Part shown: piece by piece, positions 30,871 to 43,000 of the stretch
Position numbering within the stretch: position 1 is the first letter of the stretch
How the letters are laid out: every line of letters starts with the position of its first letter
Source: Rhipicephalus microplus
Taxonomy: Eukaryota; Arthropoda; Arachnida; Ixodida; Ixodidae
Assembly (NCBI RefSeq): GCF_043290135.1
Contig: NC_134701.1
Span: 6,168,001-6,232,000 of the forward strand
Length of the DNA: 64,000 nucleotides
Direction of reading: 5' to 3'
Translations under genes and position numbers: made by a program
Notes under the pieces: generated by a model
Seen by the model: the letters and a program-made list of their open reading frames with translations, nothing else
Databases searched by the model: none
What the model was told of the DNA's origin: nothing

Positions 30871-33800
30871 ACTGTCTCCGTGGCGCAATCGGCTAACGCG
30901 ATCGGCTGTTAACCGAAAGGTTGGAGGTACGAGCCCTCCCGGGAGTGGTGTGTTGCTTTTTTTATTTTGGGCTGATAGCTTTGAAGATATGTTCGGCTGG
31001 TGGTGAGAGTGGAGCACGACTGTCTCCGTGGCGCAATTGGCTAGCGCGATCGGCTGTTAACCGAAAGGTTGGAGGTACGAGCCCACCCGGTGGTGGTGCG
31101 GCGCTTTTTTTTCTTTGGGCTGATAGCTTTGAAGATATGTTCTGATGGTGGTGAGAGTGGAGCACGACTGTCTCCATGGCGCAATTGGCTATTCGATCGG
31201 CTGTTAACTGAAAGGTTTGAGGTTCGAGCCCTGCCGGGAGTGTTGTGTTGCTTTTTTTATTTTGGGCTGATAGCTATGAAGATATGTAATGATGGTGGTG
31301 AGAGTGGAGCACGACTGTCTCTGTGGCGCAATTGGCTAGCGCGATCGGCGGTTAACCGAAAGGTTGGAGGTTCGAGCCCTCCCGGGAGTTGTGTGTTTCT
31401 TTTTTTATTTTGGGCTGATAGCTTTGAAAATATGTTCTGATGGTGGTGAGTGTGGAGCAGGACTGTCTCCGTGGCGCAATTGGCTAGCGCGATCGGCTGT
31501 TAACCGAAAGGTTGGAGGTACGAGCCTACCCGGTGGAGGTGCGGCGCTTTTTTTTCTTTGGGCTGATAGCTTTGAAGATATGTTCTGATGGTGGTGAGAG
31601 TGGAGCACGACTGTCTCCGTGGCGCAATTGGCTAGCGCGATCGGCTGTTAACCGAGAGGTTGGAAGTTGGAGCCCACCCGGTGGTGGTGCGGCGATTTTT
31701 TTTCCTTTTGGCTGATAGCTCTGAAGAAATGTTCTGACGGTGGTGAGAGTGGAGCACGACTGTCTCCATGGCGCAATTGGCTATGCGATCGGCTGTCAAC
31801 TGAAAGGTTGGAGGTTCGAGTCCCGCGGGAGTGGTGTATTGCTTTTTTTCTTTGGGCTGATAGCTTTGAAGATGTGTTCTGATGGTGGTAAGAGTGGAGC
31901 ACGACTGTCTCCGTGGCGCAATTGGCTAGCGCTATCGGCTGTTAACCGAAAGGTTGGAGGTTCGGGCCCACCTGGTGGTGGTGCGGCGCTTTTTTTTCTT
32001 TGGGCTGATAGCTTTGAAGATATGTTCTGATGGTGGTGAGAGTGGAGCACGACTGTCTCCGTGGCGCAATTGGCTAGCGCGATCGGCTGTTAACCGAAAG
32101 GTTGAAGGTACGAGCCCACCCGGTGGTGGTGCGGCGCTTTTTTTTCTTTGGGCTGATAGCTTTGAAGATATGTTCTGATGGTGGTGAGAGTGGAGCAGGA
32201 CTGTCTCCGTGGCGCAATCGGCTAACGCGATCGGCTGTTAACCGAAAGGTTGGAGGTACGAGCCCTCCCGGGAGTGGTGTGTTGCTTTTTTTTATTTTGG
32301 GCTGATAGCTTTGAAGATATGTTCTGATGGTGGTGAGAGTGGAGCACGACTGTCTTCGTGGCGCAATCGGCTAACGCGATCGGCTGTTAACCGAAAGGTT
32401 GGAGGTGCGAGCCCTCCCGGGAGTGGTGTGTTGCTTTTTTTATTTTGGGCTGATAGCATAGAAGATTTGTTCTGATGGTGGTGAGAGTGGAGCACGACTG
32501 TCTCCGTGGCGCAATTTGCTAGCGCGATCGGCTGTTAACCGAAAAGTTGGAGGTACGAGCCAACACGGTGGTGGTCCGGCACTTTTTTTTCTTTGGACTG
32601 ATAGCTCTGAAGAAATGTTCTGACGGTGGTGAGAGTGAAGCACGACTGTCTCCGTGGCGCAATTGGCTATGCGAAATGCTGTTAACCGGAAGGTTGGAGG
32701 TACGAGCCCACCCGGTGGTGGTGCGGCGCTTTTTTTTCTTTGGGCTGATAGCTTTGAAGATATGTTCTGATGGTGGTGAGAGTGGAACACGACTGTCTGC
32801 ATGGCGCAATTGGCTATTCGATCGGCTGTTAACTGAAAGGTTTGAGGTTCGAGCCCTGCCGGGGGTGTTTTGTTGCTTTTTTATTTTGGGCTGATAGCTA
32901 TGAAGATATGTAATGATGGTGGTGAGAGTGGAGCACGACTGTCCCCGTGGCGCAATAGGCTAGCGCGATCGGCTGTTAACCGAAAGGTTGGAGGTTTGAG
33001 CCCTCCCGGGAGTGGTGTGTTGCTTTTTTTTCTTTGGGCTGAAAGTTTTGAAGATATGTTCTCATGGGGGTGAGATTGGAGCACGACTGTCTCCGTGGCG
33101 CTATTGGCTAGCGCGATCGACTGTTAACCGAAAGGTTGGAGGTTCGAGCCCACGCGGTGGTGGTGCGGCGCTTTTTTTCTTTGGGCTGAAAGGTTTGAAG
33201 ATGTGTTCTGATGGTGGTAAGAGTGGAGCACGACTGTCTCCGTGGCGCAATTGGCTAGCGCGATCGGCTGTTAACCGAAAGGTTGGAGGTTTGAGCCCTC
33301 CCGGGAGTGGTGTGTTGCTTTTTTTATTTTGGGCTGATAGCTTTGAAAATATGTTCTGATGGTGGTGAGTGTGGAGCAGGACTGTCTCCGTGGTGCGATT
33401 GGCTAGCGCGATCGGCTGTAAACCGAAAGGTTGGAGGTACGAGCCTACCCGGTGGAGGTGCGGCGCTTTTTTTTCTTTGGGCTGATAGCTTTGAAGATAT
33501 GTTCTGATGGTGGTGAGAGTGGAGCACGACTGTCTCCGTGGCGCAATCGGCTAACGCGATCGGCTGTTAACCGAAAGGTTGGAGGTACGAGCCCTCCCGG
33601 GAGTGGTGTGTTGCTGTTTTTATTTTGGGCTGATAGCTTTGAAGATATGTTCTGATGGTGGTGAGAGTGGAGCACGACTGTCTCCGTGGCGCAATTGGCT
33701 AGCGCGATCGGCTGTTAACCGAAAGGTTGGAGGTACGAGCCCACCCGGTGGTGGTGCGGCGCTTTTTTTTCTTTGGGCTGATAACTTTGAAGATATGTTC

Positions 33801-33973
33801 TGATGGTGGTGAGAGTGGAGCACGACTCTCTCCATGGCGCAATTGGCTATTCGATCGGCTAAAACTGAAAGGTTTGAGGTTCGAGCCCTGCCGGGGGTGT
33901 TGTGTTGCTTTTTTTATTTTGGGCTGATAGCTTTGAAGATATGTTCTGATGGTGGTGAGAGTGGAGCACGACT
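30871..33973 (+). repeat. Array segment matching 12.25-14.7 kb
   Basis: About 21 units match 12250-14730 at an offset close to 18624. This includes the closely spaced run of 147-bp units near 32.9-33.4 kb. The segment holds the GTC unit 31762, the U33-to-G unit 31317 and the GTA unit 33384. It also holds a body at 33838 with a shortened anticodon loop. Confidence 0.7.
33838..33908 (+). pseudogene. tRNA-Asn-like unit with shortened anticodon loop
   Basis: The body starts CTCTCCA instead of GTCTCCA and has the TATTCG D-arm deletion. The loop reads CTAAAA (six bases) in place of CTGTTAA, so no normal anticodon remains. The parent form CTCTCCA with a complete GTT loop is at 14908 and 21412. The altered form recurs once more at 39295, carried by block duplication. 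The end of the body is approximate. Confidence 0.65.
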
Positions 33974-34416
33974 GTCTCCGTGGCGCAATTGGCTAGCGCA
34001 ATCGGCTGTTAACCGAAAGGTTGGAGGTACGAGCCCAACCGGTGGTGGTGCGGCGGTTTTTTTTCTTTGGGATGATAGCTTTGAAGATATGTTCTGATGG
34101 TGGTGAGAGTGGAGCAAGACTGTCTCCGTGGCACAATTGGCTAGCGCGATCGGCTGTTAACCGAGAGGTTGGAAGTTGGAGCCCACCCGGTGGTGGTGCA
34201 GCGATTTTTTTTCCTTTTGGCTGATAGCTCTGAAGAAATGTTCTGACGGTGGTGAGAGTGGAGCACGACTGTCTCCATGGCGCAATTTGCTATGCGATCG
34301 GCTGTCAACTGAAAGGTTGGAGGTTCGAGTCCCGTGGGAGTGGTGTATTGCTTTTTTTTCTTTGGGCTGATAGCTTTGAAGATGTGTTCTGATGGTGGTA
34401 AGAGTGGAGCACGACT

Positions 34417-34490
34417 GTCTCCGTGGCGCAATTGGCTAGCGCTATCGGCTGTTGACCGAAAGGTTGGAGGTTCGGGCCCACCTGGTGGTG
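34417..34490 (+). tRNA. tRNA-Asn-like unit with A37 changed to G
   Basis: The loop is CTGTTGA with anticodon GTT at 34451-34453. Base 37, normally A (t6A) in tRNA-Asn, is G. The T loop is TTCGGGC. I saw this change only once; the matching unit in the next block (near 41068) keeps CTGTTAA. Confidence 0.6.
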
Positions 34491-34564
34491 GTGCGGCGCT
34501 TTTTTTTCTTTGGGCTGATAGCTTTGAAGATATGTTCTGATGGTGGTGAGAGTGGAGCACGACT

Positions 34565-34637
34565 GTCTCCGTGGCGCAATTGGCTAGCGCAATCGGCTGT
34601 CAACTGAAAGGTTGGAGGTTCGAGTCCCGTGGGAGTG
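34565..34637 (+). pseudogene. Hybrid GTC-anticodon unit with complete D arm
   Basis: The 5' half (aattggctagcgcaatcgg) comes from a GTT unit with A26. The 3' half (ctgtcaactg, gagtcccgtggga) comes from a GTC unit. The trailer gtgtgttgc with T8-A is of alpha type. The recombination point therefore lies in the anticodon stem. The matching segment near 41.2 kb lacks this hybrid. Confidence 0.65.
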
Positions 34638-37600
34638 GTGTGTTGCTTTTTTTTATTTTGGGCTGATAGCTTTGAAGATATGTTCTGATGGTGGTGAGAG
34701 TGGAGCACGACTGTCTCCGTTGCGCAATCGGCTAACGCGATCGGCTGTTAACCGAAAGGTTGGAGGTGCGAGCCCTCCCGGGAGTGGTGTGTTGCTTTTT
34801 TTATTTTGGGCTGATAGCTTTGAAGATATGTTCTGATGGTGGTGAGAGTGGAGCACGACTGTCTCCGTGGCGCAATTGGCTAGCGCAATCGGCTGTTAAC
34901 CGAAAGGTTGGAGGTACGAGCCCAACCGGTGGTGGTGCGGCGGTTTTTTTTCTTTGGGATGATAGCTTTGAAGATATGTTCTGATGGTGTTGAGAGTGGA
35001 GCAGGACTGTCTCCGTGGCGCAATGGGCTAGCGCTATCGGCTCTTAACCGAAATTTTGGAGGTACGAGCCCACCCGGTGGTGGTGCGGCGCTTGTTTTTC
35101 TTTGGGCTGATAGCTTTGAAGATATGTTCTGATGGTGGTGAGAGTGGAGCACGACTGTCTCCGTGGCGCAATCGGCTAACGCGATCGGCTGTTAACCGAA
35201 AGGTTGGAGGTACGAGCCCTCCCGGGAGTGGTGTGTTGCTTTTTTTATTTTGGGCTGATAGCTTTGAAGATATGTTCTGATGGTGGTGAGAGTGGAGCAC
35301 GACTGTCTCCGTGGCGCAATTGGCTAGCGCGATCGGCTGTTAACCGAAAGGTTGGAGGTACGAGCAAACCCGGTGGTGGTGCGGCGCTTTTTTTTCTTTG
35401 GGCTGATAGCTTTGAAGATATGTTCTGATGGTGGTGAGAGTGGAGCATGACTGTCTCCATGGCGCAATTGGCTATTCGATCGGCTGTTAACTGAAAGGTT
35501 TGAGGTTCGAGCCCTGCCGGGAGTGTTGTGTTGCTTTTTTAATTTTGGGCTGATAGCAATGAAGATATGTAATGATGGTGGTGAGAGTGGAGCACGACTG
35601 TCTCTGTGGCGCAATTGGCTAGCGCGATCGGCGGTTAACCGAAAGGTTGGAGGTTCAAGCCCTCCCGGGAGTGGTGTGTTGCTTTTTTTATTTTGGGCTG
35701 ATAGCTTTGAAAATATGTTCTGATGGTGGTGAGTGTGGAGCAGGACTGTCTCAGTGGCGCAATTGGCTAGCGCGATCGGCTGTTAACCGAAAGGTTGGAG
35801 GTACGAGCCTACCCGGTGGAGGTGCGGCGCTTTTTTTTCTTTGGGCTGATAGCTTTGAAGATATGTTCCGATGGTGGTGAGAGTGGAGCACGACTGTCTC
35901 CGTGGCGCAATTGGCTAGCGCGATCGGCTGTTAACCGAGAGGTTGGAAGTTGGAGCCCAACCGGTGGTGGTGCGGCGATTTTTTTTTCCTTTTGGCTGAT
36001 AGCTTTGAAAATATGTTCTGATGGTGGTGAGTGTGGAGCAGGACTGTCTCCGTGAAGCAATTGGCTAGCGCGATCGGCTGTTAACCGAAAGGTTGGAGGT
36101 ACGAGCCCACCCGGTGCTGGTGCGGCGCTTTCTTTTCTTTGGGCTGATAGCTTTGAAGATATGTTCTGATGGTGGTGAGAGTGGAGCACGACTGTCCCCG
36201 TGGCGCAATAGGCTAGCGCGATCGGCTGTTAACCGAAAGGTTGGAGGTTTGAGCCCTCCCGGGAGTGGTGTGTTGCTTTTTTTTCTTTGGGCTTATAGTT
36301 TTGAAGATATGTTCTCATGGTGGTGAGAGTGGAGCAGGACTGTCTCCGTGGCGCAATTGGCTAGCGCGATCGGCTGTTAACCGAAATTTGGAGGTACGAG
36401 TCCACCCGGTGGTGGTGCGGCGCTTTTTTTTTGGGCTGATAGCTTTGAAGAAATGTTCTGATGGTGGTGAGAGTGGAGCACATCTGTCTCCGTGGCGCAA
36501 TTGGCTAGCGCGATCGGCTGTTAACCGAGAGGTTGGAAGTTGGAGCCCACCCGGTGGTGGTGCGGCGATTTTTTTTCCTTTTGGCTGATAGCTCTGAAGA
36601 AATGTTCTGACGGTGGTGAGAGTGGAGCACGACTGTCTCCATGGCGCAATTTGCTATGCGATCGGCTGTCAACTGAAAGGTTGGAGGTTCGAGTCCCGTG
36701 GGAGTGGTGTATTGCTTTTTTTTCTTTGGGCTGATAGCTTTGAAGATGTGTTCTGATGGTGGTAAGAGTGGAGCACGACTGTCTCCGTGGCGCAATTGGC
36801 TAGCGCTATCGGCTGTTAACCGAAAGGTTGGAGGTTCGGGCCCACCTGGTGGTGGTGCGGCGCTTTTTTTTCTTTGGGCTGATAGCTTTGAAGATATGTT
36901 CTGATGGTGGTGAGAGTGGAGCACGACTGTCTCCGTGGCGCAATTGGCTAGCGCGATCGGCTGTTAACCGAAAGGTTGATGGTACGAGCCCACCCGGTGG
37001 TGGTGCGGTGCTTTTTTTTCTTTGGGCTGATAGCTTTGAAGATATGTTCTGATGGTGGTGAGAGTGGAGCAGGACTGTCTCCGTGGCGCAATCGGCTAAC
37101 TCGGTCGGCTGTTAACCGAAAGGTTGGAGGTACGAGCCCTCCCGGGAGTGGTGTGTTGCTTTTTTTTATTTTGGGCTGATAGCTTTGAAGATATGTTCTG
37201 ATGGTGGTGAGAGTGGAGCACGACTGTCTCCGTTGCGCAATCGGCTAACGCGATCGGCTGTTAACCGAAAGGTTGGAGGTGCGAGCCCTCCCGGGAGTGG
37301 TGTGTTGCTTTTTTTATTTTGGGCTGATAGCTTTGAAGATATGTTCTGATGGTGGTGAGAGAGGAGCACGACTGTCTCCGTGGCGCAATTGGCTAGCGCA
37401 ATCGGCTGTTAACCGAAAGGTTGGAGGTACGAGCCCAACCGGTGGTGGTGCGGCGCTTTTTTTTCTTTGGGATGATATCTTTGAAGATATGTTCTGATGG
37501 TGTTGAGAGTGGAGCAGGACTGTCTCCGTGGCGCAATGGGCTAGCGCTATCGGCTCTTAACCGAAAATTTGGAGGTACGAGCCCACCCGGTGGTGGTGCG

Positions 37601-37669
37601 GCGCTTGTTTTTCTTTGGGCTGATAGCTTTGAAGATATGTTCTGATGGTGGTGAGAGTGGAGCACGACT

Positions 37670-40031
37670 GTCTCCGTGGCGCAATCGGCTAACGCGATCG
37701 GCTGTTAACCGAAAGGTTGGAGGTACGAGCCCTCCCGGGAGTGGTGTGTTTCTTTTTTTATTTTGGGCTGATAGCTTTGAAAATATGTTCTGATGGTGGT
37801 GAGTGTGGAGCAGGACTGTCTCCGTGGCGCAATTGGCTAGCGCGATCGGCTGTTAACCGAAAGGTTGGAGGTACGAGCCTACCCGGTGGAGGTGCGGCGC
37901 TTTTTTTTCTTTGGGCTGATAGCTTTGAAGATATGTTCTGATGGTGGTGAGAGTGGAGCACGACTGTCTCCGTGGCGCAATTGGCTAGCGCGATCGGCTG
38001 TTAACCGAGAGGTTGGAAGTTGGAGCCCACCCGGTGGTGGTGCGGCGATTTTTTTTCCTTTTGGCTGATAGCTCTGAAGAAATGTTCTGACGGTGGTGAG
38101 AGTGGAGCACGACTGTCTCCATGGCGCAATTGGCTATGCGATCGGCTGTCAACTGAAAGGTTGGAGGTTCGAGTCCCGCGGGAGTGGTGTATTGCTTTTT
38201 TTCTTTGGGCTGATAGCTTTGAAGATGTGTTCTGATGGTGGTAAGAGTGGAGCACGACTGTCTCCGTGGCGCAATTGGCTAGCGCTATCGGCTGTTAACC
38301 GAAAGGTTGGAGGTTCGGGCCCACCTGGTGGTGGTGCGGCGCTTTTTTTTCTTTGGGCTGATAGCTTTGAAGATATGTTCTGATGGTGGTGAGAGTGGAG
38401 CACGACTGTCTCCGTGGCGCAATTGGCTAGCGCGATCGGCTGTTAACCGAAAGGTTGGAGGTTTGAGCCCTCCCGGGAGTGGTGTGTTGCTTTTTTTTCT
38501 TTGGGCTGAAAGTTTTGAAGATATGTTCTCATGGGGGTGAGATTGGAGCACGACTGTCTCCGTGGCGCTATTGGCTAGCGCGATCGACTGTTAACCGAAA
38601 GGTTGGAGGTTCGAGCCCACCCGGTGGTGGTGCGGCGCTTTTTTTCTTTGGGCTGAAAGGTTTGAAGATGTGTTCTGATGGTGGTAAGAGTGGAGCACGA
38701 CTGTCTCCGTGGCGCAATTGGCTAGCGCGATCGGCTGTTAACCGAAAGGTTGGAGGTTTGAGCCCTCCCGGGAGTGGTGTGTTGCTTTTTTTATTTTGGG
38801 CTGATAGCTTTGAAAATATGTTCTGATGGTGGTGAGTGTGGAGCAGGACTGTCTCCGTGGTGCGATTGGCTAGCGCGATCGGCTGTAAACCGAAAGGTTG
38901 GAGGTACGAGCCTACCCGGTGGAGGTGCGGCGCTTTTTTTTCTTTGGGCTGATAGCTTTGAAGATATGTTCTGATGGTGGTGAGAGTGGAGCACGACTGT
39001 CTCCGTGGCGCAATCGGCTAACGCGATCGGCTGTTAACCGAAAGGTTGGAGGTACGAGCCCTCCCGGGAGTGGTGTGTTGCTGTTTTTATTTTGGGCTGA
39101 TAGCTTTGAAGATATGTTCTGATGGTGGTGAGAGTGGAGCACGACTGTCTCCGTGGCGCAATTGGCTAGCGCGATCGGCTGTTAACCGAAAGGTTGGAGG
39201 TACGAGCCCACCCGGTGGTGGTGCGGCGCTTTTTTTTCTTTGGGCTGATAACTTTGAAGATATGTTCTGATGGTGGTGAGAGTGGAGCACGACTCTCTCC
39301 ATGGCGCAATTGGCTATTCGATCGGCTAAAACTGAAAGGTTTGAGGTTCGAGCCCTGCCGGGGGTGTTGTGTTGCTTTTTTTATTTTGGGCTGATAGCTA
39401 TGAAGATATGTAATGATGGTGGTGAGAGTGGAGCACGACTGTCTCTGTGGCGCAATTGGCTAGCGCGATCGGCGGTTAACCGAAAGGTTGGAGGTTCGAG
39501 CCCTCCCGGGAGTGGTGTGTTTCTTTTTTTATTTTGGGCTGATAGCTTTGAAAATATGTTCTGATGGTGGTGAGTGTGGAGCAGGACTGTCTCCGTGGCG
39601 CAATTGGCTAGCGCGATCGGCTGTTAACCGAAAGGTTGGAGGTACGAGCCTACCCGGTGGAGGTGCGGCGCTTTTTTTTCTTTGGGCTGATAGCTTTGAA
39701 GATATGTTCTGATGGTGGTGAGAGTGGAGCAAGACTGTCTCCGTGGCACAATTGGCTAGCGCGATCGGCTGTTAACCGAGAGGTTGGAAGTTGGAGCCCA
39801 CCCGGTGGTGGTGCGGCGATTTTTTTTCCTTTTGGCTGATAGCTCTGAAGAAATGTTCTGACGGTGGTGAGAGTGGAGCACGACTGTCTCCATGGCGCAA
39901 TTTGCTATGCGATCGGCTGTCAACTGAAAGGTTGGAGGTTCGAGTCCCGTGGGAGTGGTGTATTGCTTTTTTTTCTTTGGGCTGATAGCTTTGAAGATGT
40001 GTTCTGATGGTGGTAAGAGTGGAGCACGACT
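37670..40031 (+). repeat. Array segment between blocks K and J
   Basis: About 16 units. The first part repeats the order seen at 31.3-32.0 kb (offset 6353). The second repeats 33.0-33.9 kb (offset 5467), including a second copy of the shortened anticodon loop at 39295. A hybrid unit near 38.42 kb joins a beta upstream unit to a TTTGAGC alpha T-arm, marking the join of the two sources. Confidence 0.65.
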
Positions 40032-43000
40032 GTCTCCGTGGCGCAATTGGCTAGCGCTATCGGCTGTTAACCGAAAGGTTGGAGGTTCGGGCCCACCTGG
40101 TGGTGGTGCGGCGCTTTTTTTTCTTTGGGCTGATAGCTTTGAAGATATGTTCTGATGGTGGTGAGAGTGGAGCACGACTGTCTCCGTGGCGCAATTGGCT
40201 AGCGCGATCGGCTGTTAACCGAAAGGTTGAAGGTACGAGCCCACCCGGTGGTGGTGCGGCGCTTTTTTTTCTTTGGGCTGATAGCTTTGAAGATATGTTC
40301 TGATGGTGGTGAGAGTGGAGCAGGACTGTCTCCGTGGCGCAATCGGCTAACTCGGTCGGCTGTTAACCGAAAGGTTGGAGGTACGAGCCCTCCCGGGAGT
40401 GGTGTGTTGCTTTTTTTTATTTTGGGCTGATAGCTTTGAAGATATGTTCTGATGGTGGTGAGAGTGGAGCACGACTGTCTCCATTGCGCAATCGGCTAAC
40501 GCGATCGGCTGTTAACCGAAAGGTTGGAGGTGCGAGCCCTCCCGGGAGTGGTGTGTTGCTTTTTTTATTTTGGGCTGATAGCTTTGAAGATATGTTCTGA
40601 TGGTGGTGAGAGTGGAGCACGACTGTCTCCGTGGCGCAATTGGCTAGCGCAATCGGCTGTTAACCGAAAGGTTGGAGGTACGAGCCCAACCGGTGGTGGT
40701 GCGGCGGTTTTTTTTCTTTGGGATGATAGCTTTGAAGATATGTTCTGATGGTGGTGAGAGTGGAGCAAGACTGTCTCCGTGGCACAATTGGCTAGCGCGA
40801 TCGGCTGTTAACCGAGAGGTTGGAAGTTGGAGCCCACCCGGTGGTGGTGCAGCGATTTTTTTTCCTTTTGGCTGATAGCTCTGAAGAAATGTTCTGACGG
40901 TGGTGAGAGTGGAGCACGACTGTCTCCATGGCGCAATTTGCTATGCGATCGGCTGTCAACTGAAAGGTTGGAGGTTCGAGTCCCGTGGGAGTGGTGTATT
41001 GCTTTTTTTTCTTTGGGCTGATAGCTTTGAAGATGTGTTCTGATGGTGGTAAGAGTGGAGCACGACTGTCTCCGTGGCGCAATTGGCTAGCGCTATCGGC
41101 TGTTAACCGAAAGGTTGGAGGTTCGGGCCCACCTGGTGGTGGTGCGGCGCTTTTTTTTCTTTGGGCTGATAGCTTTGAAGATATGTTCTGATGGTGGTGA
41201 GAGTGGAGCACGACTGTCTCCGTGGCGCAATTGGCTAGCGCGATCGGCTGTTAACCGAAAGGTTGAAGGTACGAGCCCACCCGGTGGTGGTGCGGCGCTT
41301 TTTTTTCTTTGGGCTGATAGCTTTGAAGATATGTTCTGATGGTGGTGAGAGTGGAGCAGGACTGTCTCCGTGGCGCAATCGGCTAACTCGGTCGGCTGTT
41401 AACCGAAAGGTTGGAGGTACGAGCCCTCCCGGGAGTGGTGTGTTGCTTTTTTTTATTTTGGGCTGATAGCTTTGAAGATATGTTCTGATGGTGGTGAGAG
41501 TGGAGCACGACTGTCTCCGTTGCGCAATCGGCTAACGCGATCGGCTGTTAACCGAAAGGTTGGAGGTACGAGCCCAACCGGTGGTGGTGCGGCGGTTTTT
41601 TTTCTTTGGGATGATAGCTTTGAAGATATGTTCTGATGGTGTTGAGAGTGGAGCAGGACTGTCTCCGTGGCGCAATGGGCTAGCGCTATCGGCTCTTAAC
41701 CGAAATTTTGGAGGTACGAGCCCACCCGGTGGTGGTGCGGCGCTTGTTTTTCTTTGGGCTGATAGCTTTGAAGATATGTTCTGATGGTGGTGAGAGTGGA
41801 GCACGACTGTCTCCGTGGCGCAATCGGCTAACGCGATCGGCTGTTAACCGAAAGGTTGGAGGTACGAGCCCTCCCGGGAGTGGTGTGTTGCTTTTTTTAT
41901 TTTGGGCTGATAGCTTTGAAGATATGTTCTGATGGTGGTGAGAGTGGAGCACGACTGTCTCCGTGGCGCAATTGGCTAGCGCGATCGGCTGTTAACCGAA
42001 AGGTTGGAGGTACGAGCAAACCCGGTGGTGGTGCGGCGCTTTTTTTTCTTTGGGCTGATAGCTTTGAAGATATGTTCTGATGGTGGTGAGAGTGGAGCAT
42101 GACTGTCTCCATGGCGCAATTGGCTATTCGATCGGCTGTTAACTGAAAGGTTTGAGGTTCGAGCCCTGCCGGGAGTGTTGTGTTGCTTTTTTAATTTTGG
42201 GCTGATAGCAATGAAGATATGTAATGATGGTGGTGAGAGTGGAGCACGACTGTCTCTGTGGCGCAATTGGCTAGCGCGATCGGCGGTTAACCGAAAGGTT
42301 GGAGGTTCAAGCCCTCCCGGGAGTGGTGTGTTGCTTTTTTTATTTTGGGCTGATAGCTTTGAAAATATGTTCTGATGGTGGTGAGTGTGGAGCAGGACTG
42401 TCTCAGTGGCGCAATTGGCTAGCGCGATCGGCTGTTAACCGAAAGGTTGGAGGTACGAGCCTACCCGGTGGAGGTGCGGCGCTTTTTTTTCTTTGGGCTG
42501 ATAGCTTTGAAGATATGTTCCGATGGTGGTGAGAGTGGAGCACGACTGTCTCCGTGGCGCAATTGGCTAGCGCGATCGGCTGTTAACCGAGAGGTTGGAA
42601 GTTGGAGCCCAACCGGTGGTGGTGCGGCGATTTTTTTTTCCTTTTGGCTGATAGCTTTGAAAATATGTTCTGATGGTGGTGAGTGTGGAGCAGGACTGTC
42701 TCCGTGAAGCAATTGGCTAGCGCGATCGGCTGTTAACCGAAAGGTTGGAGGTACGAGCCCACCCGGTGCTGGTGCGGCGCTTTCTTTTCTTTGGGCTGAT
42801 AGCTTTGAAGATATGTTCTGATGGTGGTGAGAGTGGAGCACGACTGTCCCCGTGGCGCAATAGGCTAGCGCGATCGGCTGTTAACCGAAAGGTTGGAGGT
42901 TTGAGCCCTCCCGGGAGTGGTGTGTTGCTTTTTTTTCTTTGGGCTTATAGTTTTGAAGATATGTTCTCATGGTGGTGAGAGTGGAGCAGGACTGTCTCCG

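Larger units (their letters stand above)
33974..37669 (+). repeat. Higher-order block K, copy 1 (about 25 units)
   Basis: The unit order here recurs at 40625-44321 at an offset of 6651-6652. It contains two GTC units next to each other in type: 34271 in the normal form and 34565 in a hybrid form with a complete D arm. It also holds CTT units at 35009 and 37522 and the only A37-to-G body, at 34417. Confidence 0.75.
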
